Below are positions 22,888 to 47,200 of a stretch of DNA of 64,000 nt, in pieces. Every line of letters begins with the position of its first letter. The stretch's first letter is position 1. Below the pieces are notes generated by a model. The model was not told the origin of the DNA. It ran no database searches and worked only from the letters and a program-made list of their open reading frames with translations. Origin of the DNA: Symsagittifera roscoffensis (lineage: Eukaryota > Xenacoelomorpha > Acoela > Convolutidae); the NCBI RefSeq assembly GCF_963678635.1, contig NC_087066.1:47279129-47343128 (forward strand). Direction: 5' to 3'. A program made the position numbers and the translations under genes.

Positions 22888-25713
22888 GTAAGTAATCCAG
22901 TTCTCATTCAGTTCAAAAGAGTACAAGTAATATTTAAGAGTTTTTCCTGTACCAATTTTAAGAAAATCGCGCCTTTGCAATCAGAAGAGAATACTTTTTC
23001 AGGCTATTTTTATATATATGGAATCCTGACTAAATTGGCTCTTACTCGATATAGCATTGTCCGACGTTTAATCATGGTACTCCATTTTGCATGCAAAATT
23101 GACATAAAAATCTGCATCCAAAATTTTTGTCCAAAAGTTTTTAATCTATCATGAAACAGCTCATATAACTCAATGCTCCATTCAATCTTCCTTGTGATAA
23201 TTCGAGAACTTTGACTAAAACTAAATTAAAACAAGAATAGCCGGTTACTGAGCAAGTAGCGCAGAATGTTCCGACGATAGTCTTTAAAAAACTACAACAA
23301 AAAGCTTTTTTTCTTCAAATTAATGAAGTTTTTTCTGCATGTGGTAAAGAAAAAGTATGATGTAAAACTATATTTTAGGCATACTTGACATTTAGAGTAA
23401 CATAGGCAAATAAGACAAATTTTTTTATAGAAAATTGACTAGACAACAAAAAATCAAAAAAAAATTTCAAGTTTTGTTTTTAATAATTCTTCCAAATTCT
23501 TTCCCAAATTTGTGAAGTTTTTGATTCCTAATATGAAGCTAAAAAGTCCAAAAACAAACTACATTTTAAAGGTTTAAGTTAAGCTTAATAAGCTAATGTA
23601 AGCCTCTCACTCGCTCGAAATTAGAAGAAAAATCAAAAAATTCACACTGGTTTTTCTCGACACTGAGAAACATTTTTGATTTTTTTAAAATTTCGTTCGT
23701 TTTATGACTGAAAGGGCTTTAACATGATATAACACTCAACTCAGTCCGATGATTATTTGTGGTACCTGATTTTGCGTGGCGTGGAAAACAAAAAGCAAAA
23801 AAAAAACTGAAACACACCCGAATACAAGTAGAACCGAATGTTGCGACCATGATCTTTAAAAAAATAGACGATTTTTTTTCCAATTGGTGTTTTCGTGCGT
23901 GGCGAGATGACATGATCTAACAAAATTAGGCATATTCGAAAGTCACAGTGAAATTGGCAAATTGCATGACAGCTTTTATGGAAAAATCATAAGAAAAACA
24001 AAAAAACTTGAAATAATTCATTGAAAAAATTATAAAATTCAATTTTTTGTTTGCTGTTTTTTTCAAGATTTTTATTGCAATAACGCCGCTAAGAAAACTA
24101 TAAAAGTTTTTTATAAGAATTCAAATAAAATTTAACGGCTAGATCTTCTATATAATCCTGCTTTCTTGACTTCATTGCTCGAAATTTCACTAACACTCAA
24201 AAATTTAAAAGAGTTTTTTCTCGACACTGGGTCAACTTTTTGGAAATTTTCTTAATTTCATTAAAATCAGGGCTGAAAGGGCTTTAATATGATATGTAAT
24301 TCAAACCCTTCCGGTATGTCTTTGAGTTACTGCTTTTGAATTAAAAACAAAAAGCAGGCTCGCACTCACTTCATTTGCTCGAAGTTGGATCAAAAATCAA
24401 AAAAATTTCAAACAAGTTTATCTTGCAGAAGGCGAGTACTCGCGCATTTCTTGCTTTTTATAAGGTAGGCACTTCAGATTTAAGGAACTTTGTATAGCTA
24501 AAATTTTGAATGAAATTCTTGAATCTGTACCTTCTCCTGTGTGAGCAACTTTTTGTTTGCTTGTTTCACGACTTAAAAAATTTTTCGGTATTTTGCCCGG
24601 GAATGAGGTTATGTTTTTAGACTACGGCAAACTGAAATAACAGTTTCCAGCTTTTTGCGACAATAAAAACTAAAAAAAAAAAAGTTATGCGAAAATCAAC
24701 ACAAACTTCCTCAGCAATATAGCGCTTCCTTGGCAATAAAAAACTTTGAAATGAGCAAAAAAACTATTCAAAAAAGTTAGAAAAAGTTTTTTCATTTTCG
24801 TGGTTATTCATTTTTCACAAAAAATTGACGAACCACAAACACTTTGAAATAAACAGACAAAACCTTTCAAGTTTTTTTTATGAAATTGGTGGGAACAATT
24901 TGAGCTACTTGAACAGCAACTGCCTATCTTTGTTGAAAATTGCAGTTACTTAGTGAGTAGAAGTTATTAATTCGATGTTTCATTTTTGGGCAATTTTTTC
25001 ATCACGGATTTTTTTCATGAAAACTTTACAACTTTGGAGGGCGGGACAAGCAAGATCATTAAATTTTAATGCAACTTTGAGTCTTTACTGTTTTACCGCC
25101 AAAGATTACCAAAACGTTAAATGTTTTGGTCTTTGTTTGACGGTATCATCTTTGTTTGACGGTATTGATTGCAATCAATCTGATTACAGGTTCAAACCTT
25201 GAGATTCAAATTTCAAATTATCAAGAAGAAATTTAGGTCGTAAAACAGAAAAAAAACACCAAAAAATTCTAAAGTTCAAATTTTGCCAGTTGTCGCTTTC
25301 CAATTTAAATAGCGAAATTCGGATCCAAAATCTGACCCCAAAACGGATCAGTTTCCAATTTTTCAGTCAATTAAAAATTAAACCAAGTTTACTCAATCGA
25401 TTACTGACAACTTTATATCAAAGTGAGACTCTTCCGCAGCCCAACTAACTTAAAGAAAGAGTTAATCTCAAAAACATGGCATATATTAATTTGTTTTTGT
25501 TTGATAGATTAAAAAGGTCGTTTTTACAAATCAACCGTACTATTTCCACGTCTAAGTGGCCTACCAAAAAGTGCCCTCCGCAAGAATGTATTAATTCTGA
25601 AAAATATTACTGTATAAATTATGTTTTTCATACAACCGGCGCAAATAAAATTGGTTTCTACGTTTTTATGCGGATTCAAATTGTATGCTGTTAATAACGG
25701 ATATTAATCTTTT
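22888..25713. repeat. AT-rich DNA with dispersed copies of a GTGTCGAGAAAAA repeat family
   Basis: On the minus strand, near 23580-23680, 24150-24240 and 24355-24420, a block recurs that contains a GTGTCGAGAAAAA core, then a TTTTTGATTTTT tract, then an AGCAAT or GAGCGAGTGA stretch. A second block, reading CGGAACATTCTGCGCTACTT on the minus strand, lies at 23240-23285. Both recur on the plus strand at 49.5-50.0 and 51.75-51.85 kb. No coding features. Confidence 0.5.
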
Positions 25714-27290
25714 AGTTTAATTAAATTTTGAATCAAGTTAACATCCCCCCGGCCCCTCGAGATAGACCAAGTTAAGATCTTCCACCCCTGGATTTAATTC
25801 AGATAAAACTTGCTGCGCGCTGCATCTAGAACACTCGATCTGATTGGCTGAAAATTCTTAACTTAGAACTAAGTAAACATCCATTCTTTGGGGAAGGATG
25901 TTCACTTGGTCCCAATTTTTTTTTTAATAATACGGTTTTGAACGAATCTAGGCTATGCTCTAGGCTATAGTTTATGAAAAATCCATATTTTCTCCCCCCT
26001 AAATCGATTTGGGGGGGGGGGGGGACCTTAAGCTCATTTTTTTAGCGTAAGGTCCCCCCCAAATTAAATCCTTGTTAAAGTTTGTTGGGCTACTTTACCG
26101 GCTCACTTTCATAGAATCATTCAGTGCTAATTTAAATTATCTGGACAAAACGAATTAAATTGGAAATTTTAAACGCGTTTTTCTCAATTTAGGTTAACTT
26201 TAGGTAAGAAACGATGAAAACAAAAATTGCTGAGAAATTCAGCAGAATTAATGTGGTTCAATTTGGTGCAAAATTTGGGCCCAAAACATTATCCTAAAAA
26301 CTATCATTTTTTGCTTGTTTAGTCAATCGAAATTTACGCCAAAACTACCAGGTCAAATACTGACATAAATATATCAAAGTGAGCCTCTTACGTAGTCCAA
26401 CATACTTTAAGAAGGGTATACTCTGCAATACATTGTATATATATTTTTTTATTTTTGTTTAATAGACAAATAAGGTCGTTTTTACTATATAAAACACTAG
26501 TTTTTTATTTAAAAATTATTTTTGAACAATTTGGGCAATGTTTTGGAGAGTATAACATTTTTAAAGTTTGTTGGGCTACGTAAGCGGCTGATTTTGATAT
26601 ATTTATGTCAGTATTTGACCTCGTAGTTTTGGCGTAATTTTCGATTGACTGAAAAAGCCAAAAAGGATAGTTTTTTAGGATAATGTTTCGGCCCGAATGT
26701 CGCAAAACATATGGCAGCATATTAATTCTGCTGAAATTCTAAGCAATTTTTGTCTTGATCATGTTTTACCTGAAGTCAACCCAATTTGAAAAAAACGCCT
26801 TTCAAATTTCTAGTTTAAGGCATTTTGTCCGGATAATTTCAATTGGCACTGTACTACTGATCGACCAAGTAGTTTTGGCGTAATTTTTGACTGACTGAAA
26901 ACACAAAAAATTTTTGGGGCAATTTTCGGGCCCGAAATTGCAAATTAAGTGCACCATAATAATTCTGCTGAATTTATAAGCAAGTTTTGGATCTTGTTAA
27001 CTATTCCCCCACCCCTTTTGGACCTTGTTAACTATTCCCCCCTTCTATGCATGTATTATTTTTGACAACCATTTGATTTCTGTATAAAATATGCATTTCA
27101 AAACGTCAACAATTCATTGGGTTTTCATTTTCTCGCGTTTGTATTTGTATTACTAACTATTTATATAATACCTATATAAAAAATATGGACCAATTTAACA
27201 TTTAAATTAAAATGAGTCATGGGGTGGAGGATCTTAACTTGGTCTATTTGCGGGGGAGGATATTAACTTGATTCAAAAACTTTAATTGGG
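25714..27290. mobile_element. TIR element of the GTTAAC/C-tract family, outer pair
   Basis: About 70 bp at 25719-25791 is an inverted repeat of 27218-27289. Shared blocks are TGAATCAAGTTAA, a C-run, ATAGACCAAGTTAAGATC and CCACCCC. The 1.6-kb span is non-coding and holds a further inverted motif near 25860-25915 and a G/C-run hairpin near 26009-26055. This fits a non-autonomous DNA element. Boundaries overlap another pair (26993 with 28470), so elements are nested or shuffled. Confidence 0.6.
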
Positions 27291-28472
27291 TCTTATGGAC
27301 TAAACGGCCCAATATCAAATGTTCTACATCGTAAGCTGGAAATTATGCGATCGATTTTGATTGGGTAATTTTAGCCAATCAAATTCAAGTTAGGCGGTCA
27401 GGCATTCCGATCAACTTTTCCAGCAGATAAAAATATTGGCCGAAATTTCCGAAAAGAAAGAACTTTGTAAAACAATCGGATCAATTGAGCAATCTCCCCC
27501 CCCCCCCCCATTCTCGCGTGGGGGGGGAGATAGCTCAATAGGTACTTGAGACATGTTTATAACCACTTGAAAATAGTTTGAATGACATGAAATCATAAAC
27601 CATATTTTCCAACGACTGTGGAAAGCCAAAATTTACAATATCAAAGCTCAAAAGTTTCATTCAAATAGAAAAAAGAATCAATAAATCAGGCATAAAAAGC
27701 GACTTTTTTCTTTCTTAAAATTACAAAAAGCTTTTGCGTACAATATTAAAGTGCTGCGGAGAACCGTTTTTGCTATTCAGATACAAGGCTAGAGCACCAA
27801 CCCTGGTAAATCGCTTTCCTCGATGAGGCTATGATCGCATATACAAAAATCTACAAAAAAAAAATTCATAAATTTCGAGTTTTTTTTTCAAAATTTTTCT
27901 CGATACTCATATAAAAAAACTTCAGTCGGTCAAATGATTGCGTGCTATAAACAAAACATCCATCTACTTCCGTTTGTTGACCTCTTTTTGAAGAGTTCAT
28001 TCGTTTTTGCTGGGGGGGGGGGGGGGGGGAGATAGCTCAATTGGTCATTACGGGGGGGAGATTGCTCAATTGATCCAAACAATCAAATTAATTTTGAGTT
28101 ACTTGTGAAACCATGACCAGACAAGAAAAACTTAATAAAATGGCTTGACAAATCAAAAATTCATTTTTTTTTTCATTTCGGCTAATAATTTTATCGGCTT
28201 GAAACGGCAGAATTATTTCCTTTGAAATGGCAGAAAATGTCGATGGAACTTGATTGGCTAATTAGCCAATCAAATTCAACCACATTAATTTCAGTTCAAG
28301 AGATGTAGAAATAATGATTTTGGGCCGTTTAGTGCATAAGACCCCTTTAATTAAATATATTTTTTGAAAATCATTTATAGCTATTGAACATGTGGCAGCC
28401 AAAGTTGAATTTCTGACAATCGAAATATGGAGTGGCAAGGGGGGGGTAGTTAACAAGATCCCAAATTAGATA
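26990..28472. mobile_element. TIR pair of the GTTAAC/C-tract family overlapping its neighbour
   Basis: GGATCTTGTTAACTATTCCC at 26989-27008 (followed by a second copy of the motif near 27020-27045) is inverted relative to GGGGTAGTTAACAAGATCCC at 28443-28462. No coding content lies between. Confidence 0.5.
27474..28085. mobile_element. MITE-like element with TIRs ending in C-runs
   Basis: GGATCAATTGAGCAATCTCC with a following C-run at 27479-27509 is repeated in inverse orientation at 28045-28076. Inside each end sits a related, opposite-facing GGGGAGATAGCTCAAT block (27523-27540 and 28020-28042). G-runs of 8-17 occur at both ends. The 600-bp interior is non-coding. Confidence 0.65.
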
Positions 28473-29125
28473 TGATGTGACCATGACGCCTCCAGAACCC
28501 CCAACGAACCGCATCATTTAAGCAATCAGACCGGTTGGTTTGCATAAATCCTATAACTTGCCATTGAAAATGCAAATTGTGCAAAATAACGGAACGTGAT
28601 CGCTCACAGTTGTTTCTATAGTGCTCTATCAATGGTATTTCCGCAGTTCCTGTTGCGTTTTCGCGCAGAGAACACAAAATGCATCGGTTGCATTTCCAGA
28701 ACAAATGTTGGTGATTGTTTTCATAAAACCGAAGTTCAACAGGGCAGAAAAGAAATTAAATAAATTAGGAAGGTTGCGAATGATGTTTATGAATTTGTGA
28801 TGAAGCAAGGTATCATTTTTTTTGTGTAATTTGTGTATTTAGTATCTTTTTAGGGCTATGGCATAACGGTTTTCAAATCTTTATTATTTCCCAATTTTTT
28901 TTTCTATTTAATCAAACTTCGGCTCAACGTAAGATAATATGTTAGTATTTGAATTAAATGGAATAATTGCCGCTAGAGGTCGACTTGTGAAATGTTCTTT
29001 TTCTTCTTTCCTTTCTTCACAATAAAAATTCGAATGCAAAAAGATACTGTGTTACGTGTCTTTCATTTGATGGCAATATTTGAACCAAGTTTTGTTTAAC
29101 GACTACTACCATCGTTTTCTACAAA
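28473..29125. promoter_or_regulatory. Upstream region of the canonical PKA first exon
   Basis: The 5' UTR and promoter of the main PKA transcript should lie here. I see no clear TATA box or other defining element. The last 20 bases before the ATG are A/C-rich (CTACAAAATGGG context). Confidence 0.35.
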
Positions 29126-41580
<12,455 letters not shown>

Positions 41581-42300
41581 ACACCCTCTAAAGAGAACAA
41601 AGATTAAGATAAAGCGATGAGATTGTATTTAAACTTGTTGGACTGAACACCACCTCACGCTGTGCAACTAACATAACGACGTACAAAATCGAGAGACCAT
41701 TTAATTGGTGTGCAAACTCTAAACTCTCTATTCTATCCCAACTTTTTTAATTTTCTGTATTGTAGCAAGCAGTAAATCAAAGTTTTAAATTTATTTCACA
41801 ACTCATGCTGCTAATTATGATTGCAATGATTGCTTAATTTTTCGCAAACCAAGAGAAACAAATTATAGACTCGAAGTTCCAGGATCTCCAAAAATCAAGA
41901 TCATCCGGTGTTTTGTTATGTCAAATAGTGTATTATGAATTATTGCTAAATGTGATTTCTAAAATGTTCGATCTAGAAATGAGGTCCAAAAACCACCTGC
42001 TTCTGGTAGCACTGTTCCAGAAGCACTGAAATATCTATCAAAATTTTTTGTACAGGTTATGCATGCATTAGGAAGTTTAATACACCCATATAGCATCTTG
42101 CGAATGATGAATTATGTGCTTGCAGTGTAGATGCTATAATAGATTTGCAGCAGCTTGCTGTTACACCAAATTTAAAAATCTATCCTTTTGAATCTACTAT
42201 AAATTGTGCATAGTATTCTTTACTAATATAAAGTAATCTAAGGAAATAACAAATTTTAGGTGTTTTACTGTTAATTAGCTAATAAAAAGTTGATACTTAA
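41581..42300 (+). terminator. PKA-C 3' UTR and candidate polyadenylation signal
   Basis: The first canonical AATAAA I find after the stop is at 42281-42286. The intervening 700 bases are AT-rich and non-coding, as expected for a long 3' UTR. The true cleavage site is not determinable here. Confidence 0.5.
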
Positions 42301-43204
42301 TTTTAAATATTAACTAACTGTTTTTCAGCAAGATGGAACAGGACTGAGTCACCTTGAAGCTCATTTTTGGTGCGCTCCTTAAAATTTTAATCGAAAAGCT
42401 TTTTAACCAAGGCGTGAAACTTGTATTTGACCCCATTTTCGGTACAACTTCGAAAAAACTTGGAGGAAAATTGTTAAGCAAGTTGGTATCTTCAAGGTAA
42501 TGAGCATGAAAACATTTTTGAAGCCAGTATTTTGAAAAATTGTTGAACAGATGAAAATCTGTTTTCTCTTTTTTTTTTGCTGAATTCAAATTTTGTTCGC
42601 GCTTGACTTGAAATTTTTGTTTCGGAGACAAGGAAAACTGAATTTAGACAATATTTGGCCCAAGGAAATTTTTTTGTTTAGATCGAAGTTACAGAAAAGC
42701 AAAACTATCATAATATCGCAGAACTATCGAAACTATTATTATCAAGAGTAATGAACGTAGTCAAGACTCATATAGGTCTTGGTAACATTTGTTTATATTT
42801 TCAGGAAAAATACTAGAACATTCAACGCTCAGTTTTGAGTTTTCGCAGCTGTATTTTTGATTTATTTATCAGGTGAATTTTTTTCCCGTTGTTCAAGAAA
42901 ACGTTAACTCCAATTTCGAACAGCAAAGTTATAAAAGTTACAAACAACCTTATCGACTTATATTATAGTGTTCAAATTGTATTTTGAAGTTCAGATTTCA
43001 CAGCGGAAAAGAAATTTTCATTTTGATAGAGTATCTCAAAATCAATGAGATTTATCAAAGAACAACTACATCAATTTTGGCTTAAACGTAGAACTTGAAT
43101 TTCAAGAAGCTTGATTTTGATTTGTTTTATGAGTTGAATTTAGACAATTTTTCGAAATTTGAAAAATGATTTTTTTTAGCCTTCGGTAATGCGCGTGTAG
43201 TAAC
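42301..43204. other. Intergenic DNA, no gene seen
   Basis: A segment at 42740-42840 (AAGAGTAATGAACGTAGTC and TTTTCAGGAAAAA) resembles 6080-6150. A 105-codon minus-strand frame at 42314-42631 has no motifs. Confidence 0.5.
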
Positions 43205-44775
43205 CATGATATTATGGTTTCCCCCTTTTTAACTCTAAACAACTTAACACCCTACAATTTCACTCCCTACTTTTTGTTGCCTTAGCACTTTAACATCGCT
43301 ACATTTCAAAACAATTTTTCTGATTTAACACCATTTCAATCCAAAATGAAAAGAAAACTTACTTCAAAGGGAATTTCGGTAACCATCAAAGAATTAAACG
43401 AGAGAAGTTTTTGCCATTTAAAGGCAGACAAATTCGCGTTACTTGCTTTGCGTAAGTTTTGAACAGAAACGACCTTGCAAATGATTTCAATGAAACGTTT
43501 CAAACCAAAAAGAAACGGCCTTGCCAATATTTTCAATGAATCATTCCAAAATGAACCAAAAACAAGCAATAATTCAAATGAATTTCAAAAGCTCGCAAAT
43601 AATTAGAGGTCCTTTGACTAATATGGCATAGTTTTCTAGACATTTTCAGTCGGTATAGAAATTTAAAAAAGGTTTAATCAATGCCAAAAGCCTAAAAATC
43701 AAAATTATTTGAAGCATTCTCGAACTTAAATTTATGACCTGATCGCTTTGTCAGCTTTTTTTGAACTGTTGGCAGATAAACGCAAAGCTAAAGGGTTTGC
43801 CAGCCCGTTGTCTCAACCTAGCATTCCTAAAATAAGGGCGATTGTTCTGGTATTAAATTGGTAATGCACGAGTCAAGTTCTTGCGTTTAGTTACGTTTCC
43901 GGGATTCTGCAAGAAACGTCTTTTCAAAAAAAGCTGACAAAATTTTCAGTAGAGTTAAAGTTTGATTTTATATTTGATTTAGATTTGATATTTGGCAAAA
44001 CCGCTCTGGCAACTGCAACAGTCGGGGTAAATCTCTCGCTGAGATCTTTTATATGCTTTATGACATTTCGAGCCTCCGATTTTCCCGCTGAAATGTCATG
44101 GTTATGCTCTTCACGCGTCTCGATTAATTCATGATTTTCAGTAATGGCAGTTGCTCGACATTTATGTGTTTGATATTTTGACCAAATCCAGTTTTCTGTA
44201 AACTTATTTTTTCGCTTGAAATAAAGTTCTTGACCGGACGCTATAGGAATTGGCTTGTTTTTAGATGAAACTGTGAATTCGAAAAAAGACTCAATCAAAA
44301 TGTGTTTATTGTGTTTGCGTTTGTTTATCACTCGAGTAAAGTATTAAGTGACTGTCAAAATTTAATTTTTGCTAGAATTTTTACGTCAAATTGATATGAA
44401 TTAGCACAAGCAACTCTTTTTGTAATCATAATGGTTTAGCGAAAAGTCTAATTAAAAATAAATTACAAACTTGTTGATAAGAGTCTTAAGAAATTTAGGA
44501 AGCCTCCTTTTAGCATTTATAACTAAGATAAACCAAGTTTTTCATTATGGTGCGTGCGTTAAATGCAGGATTAACTTTGGTGTGATAAGAGCTAAGATAA
44601 GGAATTCATACAGCATTAATTTTAATAGTGAAACGACTAGGTGTTAAAATTTACTGTGTTGAACTGGAAAATAGGAGTTATATTGTTGTCGATTTAAATT
44701 GTTTAGTAATGAAATGACTAAGTGTTAAAATGTACGGTGTTAAATTGTATGTCATTAAATTGTAGGACACCGATA
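43205..44775. mobile_element. MULE-like DNA transposon, decayed
   Basis: The two ends (43208-43330 and 44640-44775) are inverted relative to each other. They consist of several copies of a motif around GTGTTAAATTGTA, for example CTTAACACCCTACAATTTC at 43234 and GGTGTTAAATTGTATG near 44733. A minus-strand FLYWCH-domain fragment lies between. Long, internally repetitive TIRs plus a FLYWCH zinc finger point to a Mutator-like element. The transposase catalytic region is not recognisable. Confidence 0.5.
43924..44331 (-). pseudogene. FLYWCH zinc-finger domain fragment (MULE transposase-associated)
   Basis: A 135-codon frame without an ATG near its start. Residues 20-80 match the FLYWCH pattern: ELYFKRKNKFTENWIW, then HKCRATAITENHEL and EEHNHD (Trp, Cys, His-x-His ligands). 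FLYWCH domains bind DNA and commonly sit N-terminal to MULE transposases. The frame ends at 43924 with no transposase domain, so this is a remnant. Confidence 0.65.
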
Positions 44776-45059
44776 TTATTTGCTTGAACGTATGTAATGA
44801 TATTAGAAATCAACAAGGTTATTTCAAGCCAATTATTTAATCTAGAATTGATTCGTTTCAGATAGTTTTAATTAGCGCAACAGTCAGCGAAAATAAACCA
44901 TGAGATAACTTTTTTGGAAAATTTATCAGTTCTGAAAAAAGATTGAAATATTTCCTTAAGTTAAAACATGGCGGATACAGCAAGATTTCGGATGCAAAAT
45001 AATTGTACTGACATGGAAATACTGAGTGTACAGGGCCATGGAAAACTCAGACATGCCAT
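44776..45059. other. AT-rich DNA between transposon relics
   Basis: Nothing recognisable. Confidence 0.4.
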
Positions 45060-47200
45060 ATCAATTTAAATTTTGGTTGGAACAATTTCTCATGGCTGTG
45101 ACAGTGAAAGAAAACGTCAGCCCTGAGTTACTTATAGAAGATCCAAAGATCGTTTTCGAGGAAGCACCACCAAGATGAGAGATGCCGATACACGATGAAA
45201 ACGCAAATGCTATAGCAGCACAACAATTAACAGACAATTTGGCAGTTGACAGTGTAACACCCTAAAAAATGAAGAATGAAAGGCACGAGGCCCTTAGTTG
45301 AGGCACTACATTTTTTTCATGTATCATGATTAAATTTAACAGTGAATGCGGACAGCAAAAAACGCTTCAATTGATTGTAGGAGCCAGGAAAAACATTAGA
45401 GCGACTTTATGATGCTCTTACCGACTGCTGAAGCAGTCTTTTGAAAAATGGAAAATTTAGAAGATGAATTGGTGAGGGACATGTTTATATAAAGAATGAA
45501 ACCCACTGAACTCAAAAAGACACACTAACTTTAAAAATATATATCCAGAGGAAGTCCTTAATGGAGCTATGAACTTTGATTACCGCAAACAGTCGACGCT
45601 TGATATGCAACAGGGAAAACTTTTTAAGGGGCGACCGTAAAAATTATACAATATCCATGATGGACATCGAAAACAGAAATATAAACAACAAACCATGGGG
45701 AAGAGACGATGACCGATCAAGACACAACGACTACAAAAACAGCTATAAAGTTACAAAAAAATGCAATAGATGTGAGATGATCTTCTCAGAGTGGACTTCT
45801 AAAAATTGTCTAGCTATGGTGAAACTGTACAAAAATTGCAATAACTTATCCGGAATAGCTGAAGAATTCGAGGCATCGGAGAAAGAGTACAATTTAGTCA
45901 AGGACTTTCATTTATATGATGAATTCAAACTAATATCTATAAAATTGGGAAAATAATCTCACAAAAATCAAAATGTAAAAAAAAGACAGAAAAAATACAG
46001 AAGAAACAAGGACAAGGACTGTCAGAGAAGATATTAAGCTTTCACGAGCTTTAAGCTTTCAGAGATCCAAGTTCAAGACGATGAAATCACTAAAAGCGTT
46101 ATAGGCATCCCAAATATTCATTTGACAGCGGCTGGAAGCCCTGTACTGTTTCTGAAATGAGCAACAATGAAGCGTCAAACCAACAAAATTCTTTCTGGCA
46201 GAAAAATTTAATCTGCCAGCGCAGCAACCGATCATGGTTTTGGGAGCACTTAAATCAGAAACCAAGTCAACTGACTAAGATGTGGATGAAGCCACATTTC
46301 TTTTCTAATCACTGAATGGCAAACAAGGTGTAATTAGGTCTACACTTTCAGGAAAAACAGTGATTCACAATTACACAAAAAAAAATTAAAATTTTTTGAC
46401 TGACAAAAGGAATCAAAAAATCTTGTGGTGAGCTCGAAGTTTAAGTTTCCATTTTGTCGCAACCAAAAACAAAATATTTGTGTCTACTTATTCATATACA
46501 AGAAAAAGTGCAGCTTGATATAAAGAAACTGGGGTACAAGATAGATGTACAAAAAATAGACAAAATTTTATCGCACCCATTGTCATCACAGCGAAGAAAG
46601 AAGTTTATATCAAACTTGCCTTAGATGCGCAGCCGAAAAAATAGGTAATTCTTCCGAATCAAAAACGAAATGCCAAATTTAGACGAACTACTAGACGGTG
46701 TAAGTCAGATAGTGTCAGCAGAAAAAGAAAGGTGACCATAATTCACTGTGTTAGAATTGGAGGCTGTACTAGGCTGTGCAAAATTAACATCGTAGAGGGA
46801 TCATTTCAGGCATTCATGGAATTCTCCCAGCTTTCTGTGGGCTAGCTGTTATGCCGACGGGAACTTCAGAAGCAAAGCAGACCGAACCATAAACAACGCC
46901 GAAACTACTGTTAGCTTTCTGGATGACATTTCCGTGGTATCGAAGGAAACAAGAGTGATCACGATAAATGATCTTTAAAAGTCATGGAGGTATAAAACGA
47001 AAAAAAGAATGACGTGGAAATTCTGAAAATGCGAAAATTTCCAGAATGAAGCGAATTGTTTAGATCACAACTTACCTGAGAACTGGTTGTTTTTGAAAGT
47101 TAAGAAAGCTGTAGCGATACTAATACTTATTGTATATTGTATAATCATTACCTGGAAAAGACATGGGTTTTTTTGAATTATTTCTTTGGAAAGCCTAACA
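45060..47200 (+). pseudogene. Decayed Ty3/gypsy element: gag and RT remnants
   Basis: Gag: a frame from 45576 to 45956 contains KKCNRCEMIFSEW and KNCLAMVKLYKNCNNL, a degraded pair of zinc knuckles of the gypsy gag type. Possible earlier gag pieces lie from 45060. RT: 46575-46645 reads FIAPIVITAKKE and IKLALDAQPKK, 46660-46735 reads NEMPNLDELLDGVSQIVS, and about 46875-46960 carries FLDDISVVSKE, a version of the RT catalytic block. Stops and frameshifts are frequent. The identity is clear but the copy is far more eroded than the one at 52.8-59 kb. LTRs were not found. Confidence 0.7.

Noticed and set aside
22667-23154. Overlapping 72-102-codon frames around the candidate exon
   Set aside because: They run through the splice donor into AT-rich DNA, start at non-ATG codons or are antisense.
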